From positions 186,001 to 250,000 of the forward strand of contig JAAKBF010000244.1 of assembly GCA_012656075.1 (NCBI GenBank): a stretch of DNA of 64,000 nt, read 5' to 3'. The notes beneath the pieces were generated by a model. That model made no database searches, was not told the origin of the DNA, and saw only the letters and a list, made by a program, of their open reading frames with translations. This stretch comes from Phytophthora hibernalis. Taxonomy: Eukaryota > Oomycota > Peronosporomycetes > Peronosporales > Peronosporaceae. A program made the translations under genes and the position numbers. How positions within the stretch are numbered: the first letter of the stretch is position 1; each line of letters opens with the position of its first letter. Below, piece by piece: positions 12,236 through 23,600 of the stretch.

Positions 12236-13830
12236 CTACGAGGCGAGGAACTTGTTGGTGTATTCGTCCGCGTCGAGCAGCTGGAAGCGGTGCGAGCTGA
12301 ACACGAGCTCGGCGCCGACCACGAAGTGCTCGAGGACGTAGCGGACACCGTCGGGGCTCTTGTATGCGCTCCGCTCGAGGAACTTACCGTTCACGATGCC
12401 CGAGTTGCGCAGCTCCGGCTCGTAGATGGCCGTGGTGTCGTCCGTGAGGAAATACGTGACAATGAAGCGGCGCTGCTGCTGCTCCTTGCGGCTCGAGATG
12501 AGCCGTGCGCGGAAGCGCAGCAGCATGCGGTCGAACTCGGCCATCTTGTTGAAATCCTTGCGCGGTGGTTTCGGGCAGAGCGAGTGACACGAGCCCAGCG
12601 AGTCCTCCTCGGTGCCGTACCCGTTGTACGGGGCCGGCTCGGGCTTTGGAAACACGGGCTTCTCCACTTTCGTGGGCATTGCGGGCTCAGAACGCGGCCC
12701 CAGGCCATTTGGTAGTAGTCGCGCGTGTACTTGTCTGCATCCACAAGGCGCATGTCGCGCCCGAACACGTTGATCACAGCACCGACGTACAAATCCGTCT
12801 CGCCATAATAGCTGTCTGCGCTGGTGGGTTCTTCAACGCCGCGGTCTTGCTCGTCTGTCAAGTTCTGGTGCCAGTCCTTGAGAAGTCGAGCACGATGCAG
12901 TAGCAGCGGGAACGGATCGCGGCCGTTGTTTGGCCGCGATACTTCCTTGAACTCCACAGTGTCATCTTCAAGGAAGTAGTCGAGTGTGTACGGCATGAGG
13001 TCGCCGTAGAGCTGGTCGCGCACGTCGTACTCGCAGTGGAAGCACAGCACCTTGCGGTTGTTGGCCAGGAATTTCCGCTTCTTCTCAGACTGCAACCGCG
13101 AACGGATGGGATTGCCCAGTGACGCCTCCATGTAGGTCTTGAGCGGATACCGCTGCTTGCCGTAAAAGTGATCGTGGTCACCGCCGCACATACGCGTGAT
13201 TTGGTCGCGGGTAATAGTGTACTCGTCTTTAGGCAGCGGAAGCGGGGTTCCCACGTCACCTCCTTTACGCGCGTAGTACTCCCTCGTGAACTCGTCACAG
13301 TCATACAGCTTGAAGCTTCGCCCGAAGACATGCAGGTCGAAACCCAAACGAAGGTCTGCAGACGTGTACGGCTCCCCGTCTGGGCGTCGCAACTTGCATC
13401 GCTTGAGGAAAGTACCCTGGGGGATGCCGCTGTTGGACACGCGAGGCTCGATGATTTCAAAGGTTTCATCGTGCAGGTAGAGCAAGATGATGTTCTTGCG
13501 TAGCCGCACAACTTCGAGATTGCTCTCATCCACGCTTTCGATGTAAAAGGTCTGGAAGCGCAGCACCTTCAGTACGTTCTGGGGCGCGAACTTGCTCTCC
13601 TCTGGATGCTCGCTCGCCATCTTGCCGATATCGCTGGCAGTTGTCTCAAACAGTTCGGGGTCACGAAGGTCGAGCCGCGTCGTCATCAGATTCATCTGGT
13701 TCAGTGTGCTGTCAAGACGCAGGGTCTGCTCGACAAGTTTGAAGCGTTGCGGTTTCAGGTGCGAGCGCAGTCGCGGCTCATAGTTGGTCGCCCCAAGCAG
13801 TGTGTTCCTGGGCGTCGTCGTTGATGCCAT
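12236..13830 (-). CDS. DM10-domain ciliary protein, EFHC1/Rib72-like (one frameshift)
   Basis: Three DM10 (DUF1126) domains, the signature of EFHC1/EFHC2/Rib72, which bind inside axonemal doublet microtubules. First DM10 about residues 86-187 (VLRFQTFYIES to CDEFTREYY), second about 256-373 (VLCFHCEYDV to DADKYTRDYYQ), third in the last 110 residues (FRARLISS to LLDADEYTNKF). Near 12690 the frame shifts by one base at a CCCC run between domain 2 and the PYNGYGTEEDSLGSC linker typical of the family; no intron fits, so a sequence error or recent mutation is likely. The protein ends right after the third DM10, without the C-terminal EF hands of EFHC1. A flagellar role agrees with zoospore-forming organisms. 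Start chosen at the first ATG (MASTTTPRNTLLG). Confidence 0.88.
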
Positions 13831-14122
13831 CCTTGCAACTGCTTCAGTCTGCTGGAGAATCTGATGCTTTCAGCTTGTGATGCCTAGGCCAAGTCGGGCA
13901 GTGCAGCGTTCGACGCTATTCATAGTCGAATCACACAGCGACAAATAAACTCCACCACAAGGACACAAAAATAGTTTCCTTCTGTCGATGCCTCAGCTCC
14001 TGTCTCCACCTCACCCAAGATAAGCCTACACAGAACCCCCACATACTAAGTCATTTTCAGGCATTTTTCAGGCATTTTCAGGATCCGGCTTGGGGCCCGG
14101 CTCGGAACACCATGCATTTAGC

Positions 14123-17100
14123 TTAGTTCTCGAGATAAATTCGGCACACGTCGCGGAAGTAGCAGCGAAGAATGCGCTGTTTGGCATCTTTCACGACTGG
14201 TGAAGGATTTGAGCTGTTCAACTCGGGAGACTGGATCAGGTTTGTCAGCAGGGTCACGCGTCTGAATAACAGCACACAAACGGTTACAATATCAATACTT
14301 CGAAGTACATCGTATCATAAAATAGGTCAAAGTAGCACCTACCTATCGTTAAGGTATTTCAGACTGGAGTGTAGATCCACGAGGAGCTCTAGGAATGGCA
14401 GCTACAATAAACACAGGACATACCCATCAGCTCCACAATATCACAGCACAAGCATTGTTGCAGACGAGACATACCTCCCAAAAGTACTGGAAGAATGCGT
14501 CGTCGTGGGACTCAGGAGCCAGGCGCAAAATACGGAGACCGTATTTGAACTCTTCAGGCAAAAGCATTGATAAAGCACAGCAGCTGCTACGTGCGCACCA
14601 ACCTGCACCAGGCATTGACTCTGTGAAGTACGCAAACGAAAGTCAGTATTATGAAGCACCAGCGAGCATGATAAGACGACAAGAAGAGAGTCGCGTACCA
14701 AACGGACAAGCGAGCTCTGATCTATAATGTCCACCACGGACACCATGTCCGAGAAGAAATTTGTTGCTAGCGAGGCTGCCACCAAATAGCCCTCGAGGGC
14801 GGCGCGTGGATCTGCCAAACAAAAAATACACACTACAGTTAAAACGTGCAAGTCAAGCGTCCAGCTCCAAAGCTGATATCAGACTCACCGGAAGCCGAAG
14901 ACAAACGTTGCTTCGATAGAGGATTCAGCAGCAAGTCAGCCTTAGCACAGTGCCACCTTGGCTCGCGGTCGCAACGATGCACCAAACTCTCGAGAGCTGT
15001 AGAATGTAAGCCCACCAAATCGGCTTGGAAGTTTTTCGAAAATGGCACCGTAGTGAACTGGGTATCTGTACTTCCAGAGCTGGCAGTATCTCCCGACTCG
15101 GAAACTACAGGCGGTGTATCACGCGCAAACGCCTCTAAGAAGGCGAGGTCCCCGTACGGAGTGAGATCGAACGAGACATGGTAGTCACAGGCATTACACA
15201 TGTACGCGCGGTGTAGCAGACCCGCCGAAACGCACACCAGCGTCTCCACTAGCCACAGAGGAAGACCCATCAGCACATTGGATCTCTTCTCGCTCTGTTT
15301 TGCGTCCACAGCCACTTCCGCCGAGTCAGCATGGAACGCGTTCGCTAACTCACGCCACTTCAGCAAAATATTTGCCACGAATTCGTTGCTTGACGTTATG
15401 GAAAATTCAACCTTGGAACCTGACGCTGAAGATACATCACCGGCAGCATACGAGTTCTTTGCTTTCAACGCACTTGCTGAAAGCGGAGACGCTGCTAATG
15501 ACGCCAAATATTGTGTCAGCGCTCCGCACGCCACCACAAGCTCTAATTCGCAGCACAATTGCGAAGATGCAGGTATCGTAGCCTTGCACTGTGACAGCAT
15601 TTCCCAGCAGTTGTTGACCGATAAAAACGTGATCAGATTACTCGAAAGCACGTCGTCACGACTGTTACCATCACTTTCATCCATCGTGGATGTATCGTAG
15701 CAGCTCCTGGACGGATTCAGTAATTCGTTCTGGAGTGCTGCAATAAACTTATCCTTCTCTTTTCCGCTCACGAAAGCAAATATGCTGCCCACGTCCGCCG
15801 TCATGCGTAAGTGCTCCCTCTGCTTAACTGCCGCACTGCTGAGGCCAAGTTCTATACTCACCAGACTGTCAATCCTCTCCGCAAAAGGTACAACTAGAAG
15901 ATCGTCGGTCGCACGTATGTCACCGAAGCGAAGAAGAAGTTCCGATACGCTGGGTAAACTCGCAATACAGGGAAGTGTAGGAGAATCTGCACCACGAGGA
16001 GTTTAACTCTCGACTTAGCCTTGCTATCACGAGCATTTGCGTACGCAAAACCGCTTAATGCCAGCATAAACCGCGCAAGCATTGCGAAGTGTTTTTCGCG
16101 TCGCTTTCGTTCCACGGTTCTCTTGCTATCGAGTGAAATATCTCGTCTTGAAGGAGACGGATACATAGGCACGTGCAGGTCTCCAGAGAAGTGGCCTCCT
16201 CTTGGTCACCTTCAAGAAGAAGGGTCTTTACAGCGTTCTCCAGCACAATACGCTTGTAAAAGAACCGAATCGTAGCAGCCGCGACGTGAGGATCATCCTC
16301 CGTGGAATTGTTGCTACTCGATCGCAATAGACGAAGACCCTGCTGCTCCAGGGTCGTCCGATATTCCGGCGACAGCCGTGTCAGCTCTGAGGCGATGATA
16401 TCGTATTCCAGTAGCTCGATCACCTTGTCCCAGTCTCGTGCCTCCCACGCCATTTCAATCTGCAGCTTTGGCGTCTTGAGCACCGCAGGGCCTTCATTCA
16501 CTGACTGCACCTCAAGCACCGCTTCGCACGCGGCAAGATATCCCTCCAGACTCGCGCGGTCCTCTGCAGGCAATGTGACGTTTCCGCTGTCCTTCATGCT
16601 CTCGTCCCCATTTTCTCCGTCCTTCACGAGCTCTAAGGCTCGACTGAAGCAGCTGTAGGCCTTCTCGAAGCCATTGAAGCTGAAAAAGTACACGCCCAGG
16701 TCGTAGTACGTGTCCACTTGGGTCTGCTTCGTGAGCTTCTGCTTGTCGTCGTTCTTAAGGATCGTCTGGATATTCTGCGCGATCTGCAGGTGGCTCGCCA
16801 TGAGGTCGCCCAGCGCCATTTGGTACGAGGACGAGATCTCTTCGCCCTCGCCGCGCGTGCTGCACGTCAGATAACCGTTCTGTGACTGGTGCACGAGTGC
16901 GCGCAGCGTCCAGCGGTTGTGCAGCACGTGGGACTCGTAGGGCTGGAGCGCCACGTCCCGCGCGGACTCATGGCGGCTGCTGGGCGGCTGCTCGGCGAAG
17001 TCCACGACGCCGTCCAGCAGCAGTCGCTGGAAATGGAGGGGTAGCGCCTTCTCGATGGCCGAGAGCGGCAGTTGCATCTGCAGCGCCACTTGGGCCGCCA

Positions 17101-17471
17101 GCAGCAGCAACGCGCTGTAGCGTTTGTTGCGCACGTTGCCCTCGTCCGCCACGAGCTGCGCCTGGTCCAGGAACTCGCGCACGAGTTCGATGGCCGACGT
17201 GGCGCTGTGTGCGTCGCGCTGCTTCTGCTGGCGGAGTGTAGCGAGCTGTACAGATAGAGAGGGTCAGGTTGCGGGGTGAAAAACCAGCCAGCCAGACCCA
17301 CGTACGTGCTTCTGGAGCGCCTCTGGGTGCAGCAGGAACTCGAACCAGGCGTAGGAAGGCGCGGCCGGTGGGACGTCCACCACGGGCTGCTGGAACAGAG
17401 CGGTACACGCCGTCGTCCTCCTCCTGCGGGGTGGATGTGCCAGGCCGCGGAGACCCAGGCATGACCGGCAT
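14123..17471 (-). CDS. INTS8: Integrator complex subunit 8 (INTS8)
   Basis: INTS8 is a helical-repeat subunit of Integrator that helps recruit PP2A to RNA polymerase II. Exon 1 carries YAWFEFLLHPEALQKH, matching the CWFEFLL start of animal INTS8, and ends at a 60-bp intron (17246-17305). Then come VLHNRWTLRALVHQSQ, a TPR-like block with TYYDLGVYFFSFNGFEKAYSCF, and a middle region to about 14840. The C-terminal part, AALEGYLVAASLATNFFS, then FKYGLRILRLAPESHDD, then LELLVDLHSSLKYLND, ends with NSSNPSPVVKDAKQRILRCYF and a stop at 14123, mirroring the animal C terminus (NASNPEE...KKKFLQAM). At least three further short introns lie between 14200 and 14830. Single-base frame changes are seen in exon 1 (near 17395), near 16060-15960, and at a TTTT run near 14566. 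Start: MPVMPGSPRPG at 17471. Confidence 0.82.
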
Positions 17472-17691
17472 AATATGTTGATCGAACGGTTTAATACTTG
17501 CTTTCACTATGCCGAATTTCGGGTCATTTGAATACGGAACTCGGCATGGATGAAATCATGTCTAAACCTCCTCGAGTGGATGGAGATGTCGCAAGGCAAG
17601 GCAGGCGCAATGCTACTTGATAATAGGTGCTTTTATCTAAACCTATTGACAGATGTACAACATCAATACACATACGTATCAAAACTGGCAA

Positions 17692-20600
17692 CTAGAAGCG
17701 TGCTCCACGTGACTGCCCATGGCCCGAGGAGTATCCTGATGACCCGGAAGGTGTTGCCGCATACATTTGTCCGGACGAGTGGCCAGAAGAGTATGCAGGC
17801 GTGGGTTCGTATCGGTCAGAGTACTCAGACGAATATCCGGAGGAATATCCTGACTCCGGTCCACGTGAGGGCGCGAACCCTGCTCCCGAAGCAATGAACC
17901 TGCCGCCATCGTCGTGTCGCTGGTGCTCTCGCACATCGTAGGTCAAGAAGATGGGAGTCTGGTCCAAGCTCGAGCCAGCAATCTGTTCCTCAATCTCGTA
18001 ATTTTGCTGAGAGTGCATTATGCTCTCACGATGAGTGAAGCCAGACCAGCGTTTCAGTACCACCACGAACATGGCAACGTAACGCGCGAAAAACAGGAAA
18101 AACACAATCGCGTTGAAGATCACGAAGCCCTGCGCCACAATACCACGCCAGTGGATGCTGAGCTCGCTGGACGTAAGAAACGCGAAGCTGCACAGCAAGT
18201 TGGCCATCGCCACGACACGCAGACCCACCACAACGCCCAGTACCCAGCGAGCCGCAAACGGGCGGATGATAATCGCTACGACGATGAATAGCAGATGTGC
18301 GATCATCATCGCCACCAACTGCGTTGGGACACCCGACACAGCACCGGTGAGCACACCAAGCAGTATCTGGAAACCCACTGTCACCACGAAGAAATATCGG
18401 AACGCCATTTTGGAGTCACCGTAGAGTGTGCCCCACACTGCGAAATGCTTGAAACGGAAAGCATCGTTAATTGGGATGGCGCGCACACTCACGAACGCAT
18501 AGCAAAGCCCTCCGACCACAACAGCCCACAAGGAAAACAGCGCCACAGCCAGACCGACGCCAACTCGGTAACGCAACTCCATGACCAATTCGTACGATGA
18601 CATGGCCACCAGTGGGAACACGCAAATCATCCAAACCGCGACACCCAGTCCCACCACACACATGGCAAAACTGTTACGCAGCGACGTTGGCCAGAACGCC
18701 GACCACGTATCCGCAGACATGCGGTGGCGGTAGTACGCAAAGGCTGCTGCAATGGCAAACAGCACAATCACAATTGCTACCACGGCTAGAAAGAACCAGA
18801 ATGCAGTCAAGAGTGCCTCGTCCTCATCGATACCAATACGATCCGAGAACGCCACGATACCGGTCAAAATGACCAGCTGCAATCTTCGAGATGCGTCAGA
18901 GACGGCGGTGGTGGTCACTGAAGACACGTGCAAATTTGCGAACGAGAACGAATCCGCAAAGTCCAACACGATCTGAGGTGCCTTCGTAAGCTCCAGCATC
19001 GAAATAGAGTTCACATGCTGGATGTAGCCCACCATAACAAACAGTTCCCAGACATTTGGCGTAAGCCAACCCATGCTCGCTCGACCACTAACTCCATCCT
19101 GGTTGCCCACTTCGGATGGTCCACCTAGCCAGGGCGGACGCTGGAGAGCCAGAAAGTGGAAGAACATCAACAGCACTGTGGACACGATACCGAGTGCATA
19201 GCTCGCATAGAGCAGTGCATTCTGTACCTCCTGCGCCGAAGCGGACAGTGAAATCGAGGCTCCAGGAGGCAGATTCGAACGATTTCCGCCGCCAACAATG
19301 ACGCTGTTATACGACCCACTGCCATCAAGAATGTCGTCGCGGTTGTACTTCTCGAAAGTCGTAATCGTGCTTCCATCGGAGTACACGATCGTAGAGCCCG
19401 TGTCGCCCAGCATAACCATGTCGTTATCATCAATTGTGTTCTTGTCACCGCGATCGTTACTGCCAGAATCGGCCTGCTTTGTGACCGCCTCTGCTTCCGA
19501 GTTATCGATACCAGATGTGTCAGCAGGGATCACCGTTCCCATTGAATCTGATGAAGCTGGGGACGGAGGCATGGTCATAATTGTCCCTGATGAGGGGTCC
19601 TAGTCACGGGTGCCGGACTAGGCGTCGTTAACCCGGATGAGGAAGAGTCGGATGAAGACTGCGCCGTTTGTGCAATGTCATTGCCAGTTTCCGAAGCTTG
19701 AGTCGTATCCGTCGATACTGTAGGAGTTCTAGTCACAGGTGCGGGGCTCGGTGTGCTTTCATCCGAAGCCGACATTGCCTCAGAAGACGGGATATCTGTA
19801 CCAGGTCCAGTTGCGTCTGATGATCCAGACGAAGCCGATTCACCGGAGCTCAATGAAGAAGAGCTCGGCGCGGACGTCGGGGCTGTTGTTGTCTGCGGTG
19901 CACTTGTCACGGGTGGGGGCTCCACGTCGTATCGTCTGAACCGGACGAACCTGTCGACGTTGAAGCTTTCGTGGTCGATCCAGTCGAAGATGACACGTCA
20001 GAATTCAAACTTGATCCAGATGGAGGAGAAGGAGTTGTCGGCGTAGTTTTCGGGGCCTCTGTTTGCGGAGTACTTGTCACTGGAGGAGGACTAAACGTCA
20101 CTGGAGCAGGACTAAACGTGGTGTCATGCGAGGATGACCCAAAGGACTCGGATGACTGCCCAGCAGACCCAGAAGTCTCGGATGGCGCTGGACTGGTCGT
20201 CGTGGGAATACTGGGCACAGGGGTGGGCTCCATGGAGTTGGTTCGGGCGTAGGCTCTGGGGTAGGAGCGGACGTTGTTGGCACTGGTGTGGCAGTAGTCG
20301 GCGCAGGCGCACGGGTGGAAGGGACTTCCGTCGGAAACAGATTATCACTAGATCCAGACGTAGATGCATCTGTCGTGGGGGAACCGTTGGAGGAATCGTT
20401 GGCAACTGGTTATCACTTGATCCAGACGTAGATGCCGAAATCGATGTAGGCGCCTCTGTCGTAGGAACTTCCGTAGCCGGAGTCCACGTAGTAGGAGCCT
20501 CTGTCGTAGGAACTTCCGTCCTTGAGGAATAGTTAGCGATAAACCACCACTGGAGCCAGACGTAGATGTCGAAAATGACGTAGGAGCCTCTGTCGTAGGA

Positions 20601-23600
20601 GCTTCTGTCATCGGGGTCTCTGTTGAAGGAGTAGGAGTATCAGTTGGAGCTTCAGTCCAAACTGGAGCGTCTGTACTAGATCCAGAACTTGAAGTCGTAG
20701 GAATGTCGGTCGGAGTCTCCGTACGCAACTCTGTCTCCGCTGGTGAGTTAGCATTCGAACTCGAAACAGACGACGGTGTAATCTCCGTCGGTGCTTCGGT
20801 CCACTCATCTGTACCTGAACCCGAACTAAACAAGGAAGAAAACGTGTCTGCTGAAGGGGAGGCGTCGTGGGGGCCTCCGTCGGCGCGTTCGTCCACACAG
20901 TTGCGTCCGTGCCAGAGCCACTAGTTGATTCCGTGCTCGGGCCAGTTGTCGACCCCGAAGACGATGCCGACGTCGTCGGAGCTTGCGTCCACGTCGTCGA
21001 CGAACCTGTACTCGACCCAGTGCTGGAGCCAGAAGTCGACGTCGTGGGGGCCTCCGTCGGCGCGTTCGTCCACACAGGCGCGTCCGTGCCAGAGCCACTA
21101 GTTGATTCCGTGCTCGGGCCAGTTGTCGACCCCGAAGACGATGCCGACGTCGTCGGAGCTTGCGTCCACGTCGTCGACGAACCTGTACTCGACCCAGTGC
21201 TGGAGCCAGAGGTCGACGTCGTGGGGCCTCCGTCGGCGCGTTCGTCCACACAGGCGCGTCCGTGCCAGAGCCACTAGTTGATTCCGTGCTCGGGCCAGTT
21301 GTCGACCCCGAAGACGATGCCGACGTCGTCGGAGCTTGCGTCCACGTCGTCGACGAACCTGTACTCGACCCAGTGCTGGAGCCAGAAGTCGACGTCGTGG
21401 GGGCCTCCGTCGGCGCGTTCGTCCACACAGGCGCGTCCGTGCCAGAGCCACTAGTTGATTCCGTGCTCGGGCCAGTTGTCGACCCCGAAGACGATGCCGA
21501 CGTCGTCGGAGCTTGCGTCCACGTCGTCGACGAACCTGTACTCGACCCAGTGCTGGAGCCAGAGGTCGACGTCGTGGGGCCTCCGTCGGCGCGTTCGTCC
21601 ACACAGGCGCGTCCGTGCCAGAGCCACTAGTTGATTCCGTGCTCGGGCCAGTTGTCGACCCCGAAGACGATGCCGACGTCGTCGGAGCTTGCGTCCACGT
21701 CGTCGACGAACCTGTACTCGACCCAGTGCTGGAGCCAGAAGTCGACGTCGTGGGGACCTCCGTCGGCGCGTTCGTCCACACAGGCGCGTCCGTGCCAGAG
21801 CCACTAGTTGATTCCGTGCTCGGGCCAGTTGTCGACCCCGAAGACGATGCCGACGTCGTCGGAGCTTGCGTCCACGTCGTCGACGAACCTGTACTCGACC
21901 CAGTGCTGGAGCCAGAGGTCGACGTCGTGGGGCCTCCGTCGGCGCGTTCGTCCACACAGGCGCGTCCGTGCCAGAGCCACTAGTTGATTCCGTGCTCGGG
22001 CCAGTTGTCGACCCCGAAGACGATGCCGACGTCGTCGGAGCTTGCGTCCACGTCGTCGACGAACCTGTACTCGACCCAGTGCTGGAGCCAGAAGTCGACG
22101 TCGTGGGGCCTCCGTCGGCGCGTTCGTCCACACAGGCGCGTCCGTGCCAGAGCCACTAGTTGATTCCGTGCTCGGGCCAGTTGTCGACCCCGAAGACGAT
22201 GCCGACGTCGTCGGAGCTTGCGTCCACGTCGTCGACGAACCTGTACTCGACCCAGTGCTGGAGCCAGAAGTCGACGTCGTGGGGCCTCCGTCGGCGCGTT
22301 CGTCCACACAGGCGCGTCCGTGCCAGAGCCACTAGTTGATTCCGTGCTCGGGCCAGTTGTCGACCCCGAAGACGATGCCGACGTCGTCGGAGCTTGCGTC
22401 CACGTCGTCGACGAACCTGTACTCGACCCAGTGCTGGAGCCAGAAGTCGACGTCGTGGGGGCTCCGTCGGCGCGTTCGTCCACACAGGCGCGTCCGTGCC
22501 AGAGCCACTAGTTGATTCCGTGCTCGGGCCAGTTGTCGACCCCGAAGACGATGCCGACGTCGTCGGAGCTTGCGTCCACGTCGTCGACGAACCTGTACTC
22601 GACCCAGTGCTGGAGCCAGAGGTCGACGTCGTGGGGCCTCCGTCGGCGCGTTCGTCCACACAGGCGCGTCCGTGCCAGAGTCACTAGTTGATTCCGTGCT
22701 CGGGCCAGTTGTCGACCCCGAAGACGATGCCGACGTCGTCGGAGCTTGCGTCCACGTCGTCGACGAACCTGTACTCGACCCAGTGCTGGAGCCAGAGGTC
22801 GACGTCGTGGGGCCTCCGTCGGCGCGTTCGTCCACACAGGCGCGTCCGTGCCAGAGCCACTAGTTGATTCCGTGCTCGGGCCAGTTGTCGACCCCGAAGA
22901 CGATGCCGACGTCGTCGGAGCTTGCGTCCACGTCGTCGACGAACCTGTACTCGACCCAGTGCTGGAGCCAGAAGTCGACGTCGTGGGGCCTCCGTCGGCG
23001 CGTTCGTCCACACAGGCGCGTCCGTGCCAGAGCCACTAGTTGATTCCGTGCTCGGGCCAGTTGTCGACCCCGAAGACGATGCCGACGTCGTCGGAGCTTG
23101 CGTCCACGTCGTCGACGAACCTGTACTCGACCCAGTGCTGGAGCCAGAAGTCGACGTCGTGGGGCCTCCGTCGGCGCGTTCGTCCACACAGGCGCGTCCG
23201 TGCCAGAGCCACTAGTTGATTCCGTGCTCGGGCCAGTTGTCGACCCCGAAGACGATGCCGACGTCGTCGGAGCTTGCGTCCACGTCGTCGACGAACCTGT
23301 ACTCGACCCAGTGCTGGAGCCAGAAGTCGACGTCGTGGGGACCTCCGTCGGCGCGTTCGTCCACACAGGCGCGTCCGTGCCAGAGCCACTAGTTGATTCC
23401 GTGCTCGGGCCAGTTGTCGACCCCGAAGACGATGCCGACGTCGTCGGAGCTTGCGTCCACGTCGTCGACGAACCTGTACTCGACCCAGTGCTGGAGCCAG
23501 AGGTCGACGTCGTGGGGCCTCCGTCGGCGCGTTCGTCCACACAGGCGCGTCCGTGCCAGAGTCACTAGTTGATTCCGTGCTCGGGCCAGTTGTCGACCCC

